Shown here: in pieces, positions 12,289 to 60,960 of the stretch
Layout: the number at the start of each line of letters is the position of its first letter
Position numbering within the stretch: position 1 is the stretch's first letter
Assembly: GCF_001704415.2 (NCBI RefSeq)
Contig: NC_030811.1
Span: 75,658,069-75,722,068 of the forward strand
DNA length: 64,000 nt
DNA from: Capra hircus
Taxonomy: Eukaryota > Chordata > Mammalia > Artiodactyla > Bovidae
Direction of reading: 5' to 3'
The notes under the pieces: generated by a model
Database searches by the model: none
Seen by the model: the letters and a program-made list of their open reading frames with translations, nothing else
Told to the model about the DNA's origin: nothing
Made by a program: the position numbers and the translations under genes

Positions 12289-12360
12289 ATTAACATTGTT
12301 AAAATATAGACTATATTTTATTAACATTGTTTAAATATGGACTGCGTTTCATTAACATTA
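12289..12360. repeat. 31-bp tandem repeat, 2.3 copies
   Basis: Units at 12289-12319 and 12320-12350, both starting attaacattgtt, with a third partial start at 12351. Directly abuts the BovB tail fragment. Confidence 0.75.
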
Positions 12361-12458
12361 TACACATAAACTCACAGAGATTGAAAAACAAAATCTCACT
12401 TGTGATAGCAGAAAGTTAGAAGTAGCCTAAGTAGTCGAATGATAAACAAATGGAAAAT

Positions 12459-12577
12459 GAAAGTGTTAGTCACTTTGTTGTGTCTGAGTCTTTGTGACCT
12501 ACATGGACTGCAGCCTGCCAGGCGCCTCTGTCCATGGCATTCTCCAGGCAAGAATCTGGAGTGGGTTGCCATTCCCT
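12459..12577 (-). mobile_element. Bov-A/Bov-tA SINE fragment
   Basis: Inverted SINE body (gtcactttgttgtgtctgag ... gagtgggttgccattccct) lacking the tRNA-like head. Confidence 0.75.
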
Positions 12578-13241
12578 GCTAGAGGCTTGACTAAATCATG
12601 GTATATATATTAGAAAATATTATATAATCATTAAAAATATCTTCTGACCTTTATTGATATGGTACAATCTTTATGACATAATGTTAGGTAAAAAACATTT
12701 TAATGAAAAACTATTAAGACAGTATCTCAGTTCTGTGAATATACATTACATGTGTGTGCATAACACTGTGTTTATAATATACATTTAACATATCATTTAT
12801 GCATGAGAAAAGTGAAAAATTATATATTGTGCTATATATTACTTTTATAATGAGGAAAAACTAGCATGATTTTTATATCAAAGCCCCTTGATCTCATTTC
12901 CTAAATGTTTGTATTTTGTCATCAATGGTCTCTTATTCCCATCCCCAAAACCTCCTACATTCCCCTGTATGTCCCATTATTTCATATGCCTATACCCACC
13001 TGTAAGAAATCCTTTAAAGGATATAGATTGCAGAGACCCTAGATGACAGGTCCCTGAGGGCATGTACCAGAGCTTTTTAGTCTCTAAGCATAGCCAACTT
13101 GTAAATTTTAGCCAAACAAAAAAGTAGGGACTAAGTAGATTTGCAGTGAGCAAATTAATAAATGGAGACCCAAGGACTTGAGAAATGAAGTATATGAAGT
13201 AAATGTGAGTGAGGTTCAATTAAAAGGTATTAGTATAAAAT
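12578..13241. other. no recognised feature
   Basis: AT-rich non-coding sequence without a supported gene. Confidence 0.4.
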
Positions 13242-13458
13242 AGATAGCCAATGGGAATTTGCTGTATGATTCAGGGAACTCAAACAGGAGCTCTGTATCA
13301 ACCTAGAGGGGTGCAGTGGGGAGGGAAAAGGGGAGGGAGGTTCAAGAGGGAGGGGACATATGTAATACCTATGGCTGATTAATGTTGATGTTTGATAGAA
13401 AACAACAAAATTCTGTAAATCAATTATCCTTCAATTAAAAAATAAATAAAATTTAAAA
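13242..13458 (+). mobile_element. artiodactyl L1 3' end
   Basis: Matches the same L1 3' UTR seen at 50340-50550 (ccaatgggaatttgctgtat, gaggttcaagagggagggga, cttcaattaaaa). 5'-truncated. Confidence 0.8.
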
Positions 13459-13605
13459 GATAATAGTAATTATAAATAATAAATATTGAGAGTCTTACTG
13501 TAAGTGTTTCATAATTCTTATAGTAAGCTTCAATGCAGCACTACAAGGACTGGCCAAGCAAATTATGGAACATCCATGTAACAGCACACTCTGCGACTGT
13601 TTTAT

Positions 13606-13668
13606 TTTTTTTATATAAATTTATTTAATTGGAGGCTAATTACTTTACAATATTGTATTGGTTTTGCC
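13606..13668 (-). mobile_element. short L1-like 3' fragment
   Basis: Contains taattggaggctaattactt, a motif I associate with artiodactyl L1 3' ends in reverse. Too short to classify firmly. Confidence 0.4.
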
Positions 13669-14039
13669 ATGAGAATGAGGAAGATCTTTTGTATTGATAT
13701 GGAAAGGTCACCAAGATATAGTAAGTGAAAAAAGCAAGGTGCAGAATGATGTAAGTCATGCTACTGTTTATAGGAAGAAGACCATATATTTATATCTGCT
13801 TATGTAGAAAATATCTCTGGGAAGATACAAGAAGCTGACACCATGATTGCCTCGCAGCCATGGAATGGTAGTATAATGTCACTTTAATGCTTCTTACACA
13901 TGAATTTTTGAACCTTGTGAATGTGTTGGTGATTCAAAATGACAGTTAAATGCAGACAGAAGAAAATCATTATCCCCATTTACAAATGAGCAAGGAGATT
14001 AAAGGAAATTAGGTACACTGCTCAAAGTAGCAATAATAA

Positions 14040-14105
14040 TGGTCTCATTTACTGAGCACTTACTGTGTGCCAGGCCCCAGTTGAAGTACTTTAGAAACAT
14101 TTTCT
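14040..14105 (+). repeat. MIR-like fragment
   Basis: Contains the typical MIR string tactgagcacttactgtgtg followed by ccaggccc. Ancient and short. Confidence 0.5.
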
Positions 14106-14119
14106 TTTTACGTTTATAA

Positions 14120-14456
14120 TTTTATTATTAATTTTTTACTTTACTGGGTCTTAGTTGCTGAGTGGGCTTTTTCCGTATGTGGCTTGTGGGGGCTACTCTT
14201 GCTGTGAGCAGGCTTCTCATTGCGATGAGTTCTCTTGTTGTGGAGCACGAGCTGTAGGTTGTGAACTTCGTGAGTTCAGTAGTTGCGGCTCCTGGGCTCT
14301 TAGAGCACAGGCTGAGTAGTTGTGGTACACAGACTTAGTTGCTCATCGGCATGTGGGATCCTCCCAGATCAGGAATCAATCTGATCCGAATTGGTCTGCA
14401 TCAATCAGTCTGCCTTGGTAGGCAGATTCTTTACCATGGAGCCAGCAGGGAAGCCC
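14120..14456 (-). mobile_element. CHR-type tRNA-Glu SINE
   Basis: Inverted cetartiodactyl CHR SINE. The body has gttgtggagcacgagctgta and agtagttgcggctcctgggc; the tRNA-like head at the right ends gccagcagggaagccc. Confidence 0.8.
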
Positions 14457-15520
14457 AAAACTTTTTCTAATTTATTTTCACAGATCTATAATGATTTTAT
14501 CCAAGTGGTATAGCTGAAGAATCTGAAGGAAATGTAATTTATTTTCCAGCTCAGGACACTTTGGAAGTGATAATTACTCTGGGACAGCAAGCATAAGCCA
14601 GGACTAGGGTCACTCTATTTAGAGAGGTCAGGTAACTTGCTAGATGTCTTGCAAGAGGGAACACCAGGGCTGGAACTTTGGTCTGAGAGAATCTACAGCC
14701 TGTGCTCCTGACTGCCACTTATGGATAAGCAAATGAAGGCTTGCAGAATGCACACACCTATGAAATGACAGTTGCAGCCTCCAACATAGTCCTTCTGAAC
14801 CCAAAGCCTACCATATGGTGTTGTGAATCTAAGAATCCTTTGGCCCAGGAATTGAATGGGAGGTGGATAATTACAAAAGAGAGAAAGGATGGGAAGAGCC
14901 ACAGGCTATATCCTCCATCAACCATGGCCCTCACCACTCACAAACACTCCAAGAGCATTCAGGCCGCAAGCTGCATGTTGCTTTCTGTTAGGTGTTCAGA
15001 CACTCACACTGTCCTCACAGAGCTTACAGTCTGCATTCAGGACCAGCTTGCAGGGATTATTGGGCCTTTGGCTCTTTCCACCTGTTGGGCCACTTCAATT
15101 AATCCATGATCATTAATAAGGAAAAGCAGGGAGTTTATTTTGGCTATGCTAACAGTCCCAGAGGTATAGAAAAGAGGAAGCAGCTTTTCCAAATTCCTTT
15201 AAAGAGAAAATTGCAAAAGTCATAAGTGAAAGAAAAATTTTTTCTGAACTATAATCTTTCTCCGTGAACGCTGAAAAATACAGACTCCAGAATTACTAAG
15301 TCAGAATCTCTAGAGGTATTTTAAGCTCTCCTTGTGATTTCAAGGACAAATCTGTGGTCTTTTAAGCTCTTCTTGTCGTTTCAATGTGCTTCCAAGTTTG
15401 CTGTGACTGGTCTAGTTGACCCTATGATAATAGCATAGAAAGCTCAGAATGCTTGAGAGGCAGCACTAGGGCCAGACCCTTACCCCAACCTTCAGTTTGG
15501 AGCATCTTCCACAAAACCAT
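14457..15520. other. no recognised gene
   Basis: Non-coding sequence. A 122-codon frame at 14741-15109 overlaps an L2-like string (gtcctcacagagcttacagt) and has no domain, so I do not call it a gene. Confidence 0.4.
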
Positions 15521-16670
15521 CAGTTCAGTTCAGTTCAGTCACTCAGTCGTGTCCAACTCTTTGCGACCTCATGAATCACAGCACGCAGGCCTCCCTGTCC
15601 ATCACCAACTCCCGGAGTTCACTCAGACTCATGTCCATCGAGTCAGGAATGCCATCCAGCCATCTCATCCTCTGTAGTCCCCTTCTCCTCCTGCCCCCAA
15701 TCCCTCCCAGCATCAGAGTCTTTTCCAATGAGTCAACTCTTCACATGAGGTGGCCAAAGTACTGGAGTTTCAGCTTTAGCATCATTCCTTCCAAAGAAAT
15801 CCCAGGGCTGATCTCCTTCAGAATGGACTGGTTGGATCTCCTTGCAGTCCAAGGGACCCTCAAGAGTCTTCTCCAACACCACAGTTCAAAAGCATCAATT
15901 CTTCGGCGCTCAGCTTTCTTTACAGTCCAACTCTCACATCCATACATGACCACTGGAAAAACCATAGCCTTGACTAGACGGACCTTTGTTGGCAAAGTAA
16001 TGTCTCTGCTTTTGAATATGCTATCTAGGTTGGTCATAACTTTTCTTCCAAGGAGTAAGCGTCTTTTAATTTCATGGCTGCAGTCACCATCTGCAGTGAT
16101 TTTGGAGCCCCCAAAAATAAAGTCTGACACTGTTTCCACTGTTTCCCCATCTATTTCCCATGAAGTGATAGGACCAGATGGCATTATCTTCGTTTTCTGA
16201 ATGTTGAGCTTTAAGCCAACTTTTTCACTCTCCACTTTCACTTTCATCAAGAGGCTTTTTATTTCCTCTTCACTTTCTGCCATAAGGGTGGTGTCATCTG
16301 CATATCTGAGGTTATTGATATTTCTCCCGGCAGTCTTGATTCCAGCTTGTGCTTCTTCCAGCCCAGTGTTTCTCATGATGTACTCTGCATAGAAGTTAAA
16401 TAAGCAGGGTGACAATATACAGCCTTGACATACTCCTTTTCCTATTTGGAACCAGTCTGTTGTTCCATGTCCAGTTCTAACTGTTGCTTCCTAACCTGCA
16501 TATAGGTTTCTCAAGAGGCAGGTCAGGTGGTCTGGTATTCCCATCTCTTTCAGAATTTCCCACAGTTTATTGTGATCCACACAGTCAAAGGCTTTGGCAT
16601 AGTCAATAAAGCAGAAATAAATGTTTTTCTGGAACTCTCTTGCTTTTTCGATGATCCAGTAGATATGGCA
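15521..16670 (-). mobile_element. BovB, 3' 1.15 kb
   Basis: Minus-strand BovB starting at its ttcag-repeat tail. A 224-codon frame (16415-15741) covers the end of the reverse transcriptase (SPCLFNFYAEYIM, RYADDTTLMAESE) and the downstream C-terminal region. The frame closes upstream of the palm and the element is 5'-truncated at about 16670. Confidence 0.9.
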
Positions 16671-18049
16671 AGCAACTAATTCTTGCTTTTAGTTTGAAGT
16701 TAAAAATGTTGCTGCTACATTTTTATTTATAAATATGTGTGCTTTTTAAAATTACTTTGAATAGGAAGCAAGGTTTGCATTTTGAGAATATTTTGGGATA
16801 AGTCAAGTGAGTGTAGATGAGTTTATTTTCACATTTACACAGTGAGGAATTTAAACTGGATGGTTTACAAAATTACTTTCAGATCTAGAAATCAACGTTG
16901 AAAGGTATTCTAAATTGTTCTTAAATCCCTTCTTTCATAGCTTTGAAATACAGGGCTTCTACATCGAGATCAATTTGCTTTTCTGTCAGTAGTATTTTTG
17001 TTGGAGACTCTGTCAGAAGACTTGTTCCTTAGATCCATCCAGAAGACTTTTCTCATGTAAGAGTTTATGTACTTAGTTTTGCAACTTGGTGATTTATAAC
17101 GGCAGTCTACATACTGGAAGCTCATTATCTGTCAGATAATCATCTGGTCATTTGATCTCCTGCCTTGGTCCCTTGGTTACTTTGCCTCTCTTCTGATATA
17201 CAACCTCTTTTTCTGATAAAGCAGTTATTGATAGCCTTCAAGGCTTTAGTTATTTAATTATTGTGATAAGCATACAAAGTTCCCCCAAAGGACAGTCTTT
17301 CATTACAACATCCTTTTCTCCTTTACTCCTCCCAGAAGTCCTTTCCTTTCTCAGTTGAGACATCTTTGAACTTCCGAATAGATATCTCAAGAAGGACAAA
17401 AATTGTAGCCAGGATCCTAAAACCTCAAAAGAGTTTGAGAATCCCCTCTTTTCTGTGTCTCTTCCTGACCTACAGAGAGTTATTATTGTTCCCAGATTTA
17501 GCAAAGGACAATATAAGATACTCAACTGCAACTAAGTTGGGATAAAGAATAAAATTTTAATATAAGGATGCAATACTTGGAACATACTTATAGTAACCAT
17601 TTGTTACTTATCTGGCATTCACATTTAACTAGACATACTATAATTTATTTGGCAACTCTACAGAGAGTACATACCCTAAGGCTTTCCTAGTTCATCTAAT
17701 GTTTTGGGGTCTAAATCCGTTTAATATTTGCTCTTAATTTAAAACTTGAGTGTTTGTAATAACTAAGATTTCAGTTTTCTTTAGCATTTTCATAAAATGT
17801 TAGCATTTGCACTGCCCACCTGCACACAATTCCCTTTTGTTGTGAGAATATAAGAATAGAAATAATACTTTTCTGTAGAAACCCAAGCTTGATAATTCTC
17901 TCCTTTGTAAGTTTTTATTAAATATTTCAAAGATACGCATAAGCAAAGATAGTAATATAATGCGTTGCACACTATTTATTTATACCCTATTCAGTTTCCT
18001 TCTTTTTGTTTGGTTTGATAGGTAGGTGTGAGTGTATATATTGCCATCT
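16671..18049. other. no recognised feature
   Basis: Unique-looking non-coding sequence. No supported frame or splice pair, and no candidate prestin 5' exon that I can defend. Confidence 0.4.
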
Positions 18050-18215
18050 CCTAAGTCAGTGGTTTTGAACCTTGACTGTGCATTAAGAATCACCTGGGGA
18101 GCTTTTAAATCTCAATCTTTGCCTGCCTCCTAGACCAATTAAATCAGAATCACTGCCAGTAGAGTCAGATGATTCCAGTGTGCAGGAGAACCAGTGCCCA
18201 GAACAAAAATGGCAA
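18050..18215 (+). mobile_element. MER5-like hAT fragment
   Basis: Contains cagtggttttgaaccttgac and aagaatcacctggggagctt, the pattern of MER5/Charlie non-autonomous hAT elements. Confidence 0.6.
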
Positions 18216-18316
18216 ATGCAAAGACACATTTTTCACTGCTAAATCATCTCTCCTTATATTTCACATTCCTCTTCATAACTTACTTCATGTATTTTTCAGC
18301 AAGTATATTATATCAT

Positions 18317-18346
18317 GGTGTGTGTGTGTGTGTATATATATATATA
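18317..18346. repeat. (TG)n(TA)n microsatellite
   Basis: About 16 bp of TG followed by about 14 bp of TA. Alternating purine-pyrimidine. Confidence 0.85.
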
Positions 18347-18531
18347 ATGTTATGTTGAATTACAGCAAACGTGTCATTTTATAAAATTTTCTTAAAAAAA
18401 ACTCATCTGTCTTTAATCATGTCACTGATTCATTATTAATTTCCTAAAAGCTTATAGTTGGCTTTGTTTTCAAATATTTCTTTGTGATTTTCCAATGTCT
18501 TTTTCATATACTTATCTCTCTTAGGTTATAA

Positions 18532-18985
18532 ACCAGTGGTTCTTAACTTTATTTGCTCATTAGATTCATCCAAAGGCAATGGCATCCCACTCCAGTACTT
18601 TTGCCTGGAAAATCCCATGGATGGAGGAGACTGGGTGGGCTGCAGTCCATGGGGTCTCAAAGAGTCAGACATGACTGAGCGACTTCACTTTCGCTTTTCA
18701 CTTTCATGCATTGGAGAAGGAAACAGCAACCCACTCCAGTGTTCTTGCCTGGAGAGTCCCAGGGATGGTGGAGCCTGGTGGGCTGCTGTCTATGGGGTCA
18801 CACAGAGTCGGACACGACTGAAGTGAGTTAGCAGCTTAGCAGCAGGATGCTCTAAAAAAGAGGCCTGGGCCCCACCTCCCAGAGGCTCTGCTGGGAGGCT
18901 CTGTGCTAATTGGTCTGGTGTAGCGCCCAATCATTGAAGTCTTTAAAAAGCACCTGAGGAGATTCCAAGTTTAGGGACAATTGAA
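18532..18985 (+). mobile_element. second MER5-like hAT fragment, split by Bov-A2
   Basis: The left part, ccagtggttcttaactttat (from 18533), and the right part, gcctgggccccacctcccag (from about 18864), belong to one old hAT element. A Bov-A2 SINE at 18571-18845 interrupts it. Confidence 0.55.
18571..18845 (+). mobile_element. Bov-A2 SINE
   Basis: Dimeric Bov-A2 with the ttcactttcatgcattggag linker between two Bov-A units and a gacacgactgaagtgagtta end. Inserted in a MER5-like element. Confidence 0.85.
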
Positions 18986-19067
18986 AGCCAGATTCAAAAG
19001 ATGTTTTGAATCTTCCTGGGGACATTTAAAACATGCACGTAATTTCCCTGCTTAATGAACCTGAACC

Positions 19068-19142
19068 TGCATACATGCTCAGTTGTGTCTGACTCTTTGC
19101 GATCCTGTGGACTGTAGCCCGCCAGGCTCCTCTGTCCATGCT
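19068..19142 (-). mobile_element. Bov-A SINE fragment
   Basis: 75 bp of inverted SINE body (atgctcagttgtgtctgact ... ggctcctctgtccatg). Confidence 0.75.
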
Positions 19143-20734
19143 TAAGGAGGTAGAAAGAATTTTGAGGTTGTAGGAGGAAGAGAAATGAGGGAATGATAAA
19201 TGACCTTCATAGTAATAGGTGTAAATGCGGAATTTCTGTTGGGGAGAGCCAAAGGACTTTTGAGAATAAAAATAAGGATGGCTAATATTTTAGACATGTT
19301 TTATTTCTACTGCTACACTTTAACATGACCTATTGTATTGCACTGAAAGCTTCAAAGCAGTTTGCTGTACTCAGGTACAGGGGTGCATGCCCACACCCGT
19401 GTGAAGTAAATGCTCACTGTCCAGACCCCATCTATGGGACCCTAATTCAGGAGGCTCAGAGTAAGGCCAGACACCAATCCTTTAAAACCTTGCCCAGAAC
19501 ATTGTGGTGAGAGGGCAGGTTTGGTCACTACTGCACTTTACGATAACACATCCCAATTCATTGCAATTCATCCCATTGACAACTGGGCAAATTCAAGAAG
19601 AGTAACAGTAAAATCAATGGTAAAACTAGATTTTTGCAACAGGGATTCATATTATGAGACCTCTCTCAGATCTACCTGGTCTTTTTCTCTTTGGCTACGT
19701 GAAGGAAGAAGTTATCTTTCTATATGACAGGCTAGAAGATGATCAAGGAAGAGGTCTCCAGAAAAATCATTAAATAAAAATGTCAGAGCAATCTTAGTCT
19801 TCTGTAACGTGAAGTACAGAGAGGAAGTGTGACATACACTATCAATAATCATGGTGCACCAGTACAGAGACTGTGTGTGTTCATCAGTGAGACAAGGACC
19901 GAGCTGGGTCCTGGGAATTCAGGGTGTTGTCTCTAGGGATTTACAGTCTAGAAGAGGAAACCGATGATTATATAGTGGGGAGAGAGAGGATATTATACAT
20001 AACAGTGAGTAGAGGCCCACTTCATGGGAGATTAGAGGTGAGCAAGGACTCAGGAAAGCAAAGAACAAAACCTGGCTTTTGAAAGATAATTAGGATATAG
20101 GGAAAATGGAATGAGAGTGAGGGAAAAGAAACAGCATTCCTTGTCAGAGTGAATGGAATTCTGGGCACAGGCGCAGAGGCTGGAAGCAGCTTGGTAGGTG
20201 GCCTGAGTTGCACGTGGTTGTATGTTGCTGTTGCATGATGTTCTGGAGGAGCTGGGGGCAGAAGGGAGGCAGAGTGGCAGTGTTGCTGTCTGTAAACCCA
20301 CCCACATTCCTCAGCCCGGCCATTCCTGTGTATTATGATGAGTTCCTGGAATAATAAATTAAAAGTTAGATGAGAAGCCAGTCTTGCTAACTCTAAAACA
20401 AAAGATGTACAGTCTTAGTCAAATTGTGCTGCAGAATCCTCTTTCATCAGGCTTATCTTTTCATATCATCAGTGCTGATACTTGGTTGCATTTGCTGCTA
20501 GAATTCCTCTTTATTCTAGACTTTTAAATTTTCAACCTCCTAGGACCTAGGCTTTTGTTTTGTGTGATGTTTTCTGGTTGGGCACACAAACATGATTTAA
20601 ATTTGAGTGTAATTTCAGTTTGATGAATATTGAACTTTTCACCATGAGCAAATCGTATTGATCAGCATCAGTAATCCAGCACCCACCTGCAGTTACCACA
20701 CTGGCACCTAACCATTAACTCATGCTAACCACTG
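19143..20734. other. no recognised gene; old repeat traces
   Basis: Non-coding. 19860-19965 has an L2-like string (gatttacagtctagaagagg). No exon supported. Confidence 0.4.
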
Positions 20735-20860
20735 GGGAGGGAACTGTCAACCCACTCCAGTATTCTTGCCTGGGAAATCCCATAGACAGAGGAGCCTGGT
20801 GGACTACAGTCTGTGGGGTCACAAAGAGTCAAACCTAACTGAAGCGACTAAGCATAAGCA
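20735..20860 (+). mobile_element. Bov-A SINE fragment
   Basis: Forward SINE body (caacccactccagtattctt ... gggtcacaaagagtcaaacc). Confidence 0.75.
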
Positions 20861-22113
20861 TGCTAACCCCCAACTCCTCTGCCCTTAACTTCCTTCACTG
20901 GGGACTCATGGCTTTGGTTGTTGTACACTTATTTTTTGTTATAAAATATATCTTTCAAATTTACAACTGCAAAGAATCATGTACCAACCCCAATCACCAG
21001 TTTACTTACCACATAACTTAGTCAAATCTTAACATTTTGCTCTATTTGTGCCAGTTCTTTTTTACAAACTAAACATTGCAGATACTGTCAGTTGAAGCTC
21101 CCTTTCTGTTCCCCTTCTCTCTAGAAGTGACACCATCCTGATCTTAGTGTTTATCATTGTCATTCATGCTTTTATACATTTACTACATATATGTGTGCAC
21201 ATAAACAAGGTATATAATTGCTTTGTAATTTTTTTAAACTTTAAGTAATTGCATTCTTGAAGTACCCATCTATGCCTTACACTTTTATTGAAAATTATGT
21301 TTTTGAGGTTTATGATGATGACATATATAGATTTAGTTCATTTATTAAAATTACTTTGTAGTGTTTGATTTAAGACTATTCAAAAATTTATGTAGACATT
21401 TAGGTTTTTTCTGATTTTTCACTGTCATAAAGCTGCAGTTAACATATTCCTCTGTGCAGAAGCATATTGGGTTTTTGTTCCTTAAACATTTCTTTTACTC
21501 ATATGAGTAGTATTCATTATGTAGATAAGTAGATATATAGATGTAGGTATAGGAATATCAGTCATCCTAATAGTCTTACGCATATAAGCCTCACCTCTGA
21601 ACCACAGAATAATGTAGGGAGTAACCATATGTGAGTACAGAATTGGGAAGGAGGCTAATGTACCTTCAATAAACTTGGAGTCAGTTTAAGGACTGGTCTT
21701 GCTCTTTTTTCTGTTTCTTTGACACATGGATTGTTAGAGTCAGCCTAATTCACTGTTTCGTTAATATTGACTTAGAGCCAGTTGCTGCAATATTTGTCCA
21801 CTGAATTTAATACAATCCTTTGTTTAAAGTATACACATTACCCACTAATTGCCCTGGGAAGAAATGTCATATGTTTCTTATTGACCTTAATTTCCTTTCA
21901 TTTATTTGTGCCTACTCTGTCCAGATCACTAGGTTTGGTGCTCTGGGTATTCAAAGATGAAAAAGTCATTAGAAAACTTACAAGAGCACTGCCAGAAAGA
22001 GATGGCAGGAAACAATCATCTGTAAGATTTTGGCATCTGAAATAGAGTTTTTATTTTCTTCCTTAGTGACACTCAGGAAATGCTTGTCTCCTGCTGTTGA
22101 TGAATAATTTCAG
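20861..22113. other. no recognised gene; intron before ATG exon
   Basis: Likely the last 5' intron of SLC26A5. 20966-21130 and 21230-21480 resemble old LINE 3' ends (caccagtttacttaccacat; aagctgcagttaacatattc). No non-coding first exon could be identified. Confidence 0.4.
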
Positions 22114-22119
22114 AGTACT

Positions 22120-58590
<36,471 letters not shown>

Positions 58591-60954
58591 GCGAGGAGTT
58601 GAGCCTGCCATGGGGTATGAGCCTCTCGTGATTGTTAACCTACATTCTTTAAATACTAGACTCTAAGTTGTTGTGGTGTTTTTTTTCCCCCTGAGGGTAA
58701 ATACTAGTAGTCAAGGCTTGATTTGGAGGGTGAATGGCACACAGCAAGATGTATCTTACTTGTATTTTTTTTAATTGACTATTTCAAAAATGTTAGCTTC
58801 TTGCCTGCCTTTATTGTTCAATGACATTTCTGTTACTTTTTAGTATTATCTTTGTGAGCCAAGCACTTAAAAATTTATTTAAGTACTTTATCCACAAATC
58901 AGGTATGCTGTCACCAGATGGGTAGCAGTTCTTAGTTTTTCTTCTTGTTGATCTACAGACTTTCTATAATCAGTTACTTCACAGAAGTGGCGAACTCACA
59001 ATTTTTTAGAAGTTCTTTTTTAAAAATAACTATTTATTGTTATAGAAGCAGTATAAGTACATCGGGGAAAATTAGAAAAGATAAGGAAAACCTTACATTA
59101 CCATCAAAGATTATTGCTAACACTTTAATGCGTATTCTTCCAGATCTTTTTCTATTCATATAATTTATATCTTTTAACCAAAATAAGATTATACACTATG
59201 TAGTGTTCTGTAACCATTTTTTTTTTCAGTCCACAATCTCTGCTTTCTCATTCTGAAACACGTTTATTTACCTCAGACCATATTCAAAGTTCCCCAAGTG
59301 TCCCCACATTTGTAGTTGGTTTATCCAAGCTAGTATTCAGTATGTGACCTTACACTACAAATGGTCATGTCCCTCTAAGTCTCAGAAGTCGATCTTAACC
59401 TAGCACTGTCCCTTTATTTATGACATGGACTTGTTAAAGGGAGTTGGAGCAGTTGTGTAGAATCCCATCTTGTGAATGTGTCCCCTTGCTTTTTCAAGGT
59501 GTTGTTTAGCTTGTCCCTCCATTTCCTGAATTACCTATAATCTAGAAGTTGTATCTAACTAAAGCCTTTGCGAATTTGAGTAAAACATTTTTTTTTTTGC
59601 TAGAATATATCATAGATGAGACACATGCTTCAAATCACATCACAACAGAAAACAAATAATATCTTGTTGATCTACCATTAATGATGCTAAAATAAATCAT
59701 GGGATTAATGTGACAACCATCCCCCAATTACATTTTCTCCTTTGTGACTAGTGAGTCATCTGTATGGTTCTTTTAGTGTTGAATGAATGCTCAGTTCTCC
59801 AATAGCCATTCACCCAGGATTTTTAATGTTTAATAATAGTTCTTGCCTTAATCAGCAATTTATTAAAGGTTTATGATTTTTTTTTCTCTAATTCTCTCCT
59901 GTAGTTTTCTCTCAACTTGAATTATTTGATTATCCTTAATTACAGTTCTTACTTGAAAGCCAGGTTAAATGTTTTATTTTTTATGCTTAATTATCAACTT
60001 CAAAGTAAGGAATTGGTTTAATAGATGATGATGGATTAAGTTCTTTTAGGTTTCTCTTTTTTGGTATACTTATAGATTCATGAATTTTTGTAGTTTTAAT
60101 GTGTTTGTCTATTATAGTTATTCTTTTTGGTGTTCAAATTATCACATCTGTGGCCAGTAGGACCCCTCCCTAGAAGTTTTGTTGTTGCTGCTAATAGTGA
60201 AGTAGCCTTCAGGACCATGTATTTTAGAAATCTAACCAAATCCTGATTAGATTTGTATAGTTATCTATAAACATACAGATAACTGAGTATTATCTTTCTA
60301 AGTCCATAGAATTATCAGTTAATTCTTCATCAAACTCAGTTTTAAGCCAATGAGTGAATAAAAAGCTATTTCAAGCATTTTTCTTTATAGCTGTTCAAAA
60401 GACCTTTAAACAATATGTCATCAAGTTCTTGCTCCTGTAATTCCAACCACGAGGTCACTCCAAATCACAGCACAAGTATTAGTCAATCTGCTTAAAGCCT
60501 CATCTGCTAAGATTTCCTGCTAATGTTTTGTCTTTTTTATGAGTTTCCTTACTGACTCCTTATTTTAGTTTTCAGGAAGAAAACACTTTGAGGAGAAAAG
60601 TACATCAGGAAAAGACTAGATTAACATGAGTCTACTCCAAACCAAACCCTATGGTTTGTTCCTTTAATTCCTATCAGGTTTCTCAATGACTTTACTAATT
60701 TAATTCAAAGTAGTCCCCCTCCTTTATAACCGATACTGTATCTAGATCGAGTGAAATTAAATTTGCATCCAGTTGTTTCCTTTGCACTCATTACACACAA
60801 GACCAGATACATCTGCCTTCTGAAAGAGCATGTAGTTGTAGGACCTCAACTTACACTGAAAACTTGTATAAGGGCTTGATCATTTCAGCCATTAAAGTAG
60901 AGCTCAAGGATTTTAAATAATGTTATATATTGCACAATCTTAGCATTAATTTTC

Positions 60955-60960
60955 AATAAA
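60955..60960 (+). terminator. SLC26A5: candidate poly(A) signal AATAAA
   Basis: AATAAA followed about 30 bp later by a GT-rich stretch (cttggttggtg). This is the usual layout of a mammalian cleavage site and would give a 3' UTR of about 2.4 kb. Confidence 0.4.

Noticed and set aside
12289..12360. CRISPR-like array
   Set aside because: Only two adjoining units without spacers, in a mammalian genome; a plain tandem repeat.
14741..15109. 122-codon frame as a gene
   Set aside because: No domain, contains an L2-like string, and a second overlapping frame reads equally well.
1..22113. 3' exons of RELN upstream of prestin
   Set aside because: RELN is the expected upstream neighbour in human, but no reelin-like coding sequence was recognised in any frame.
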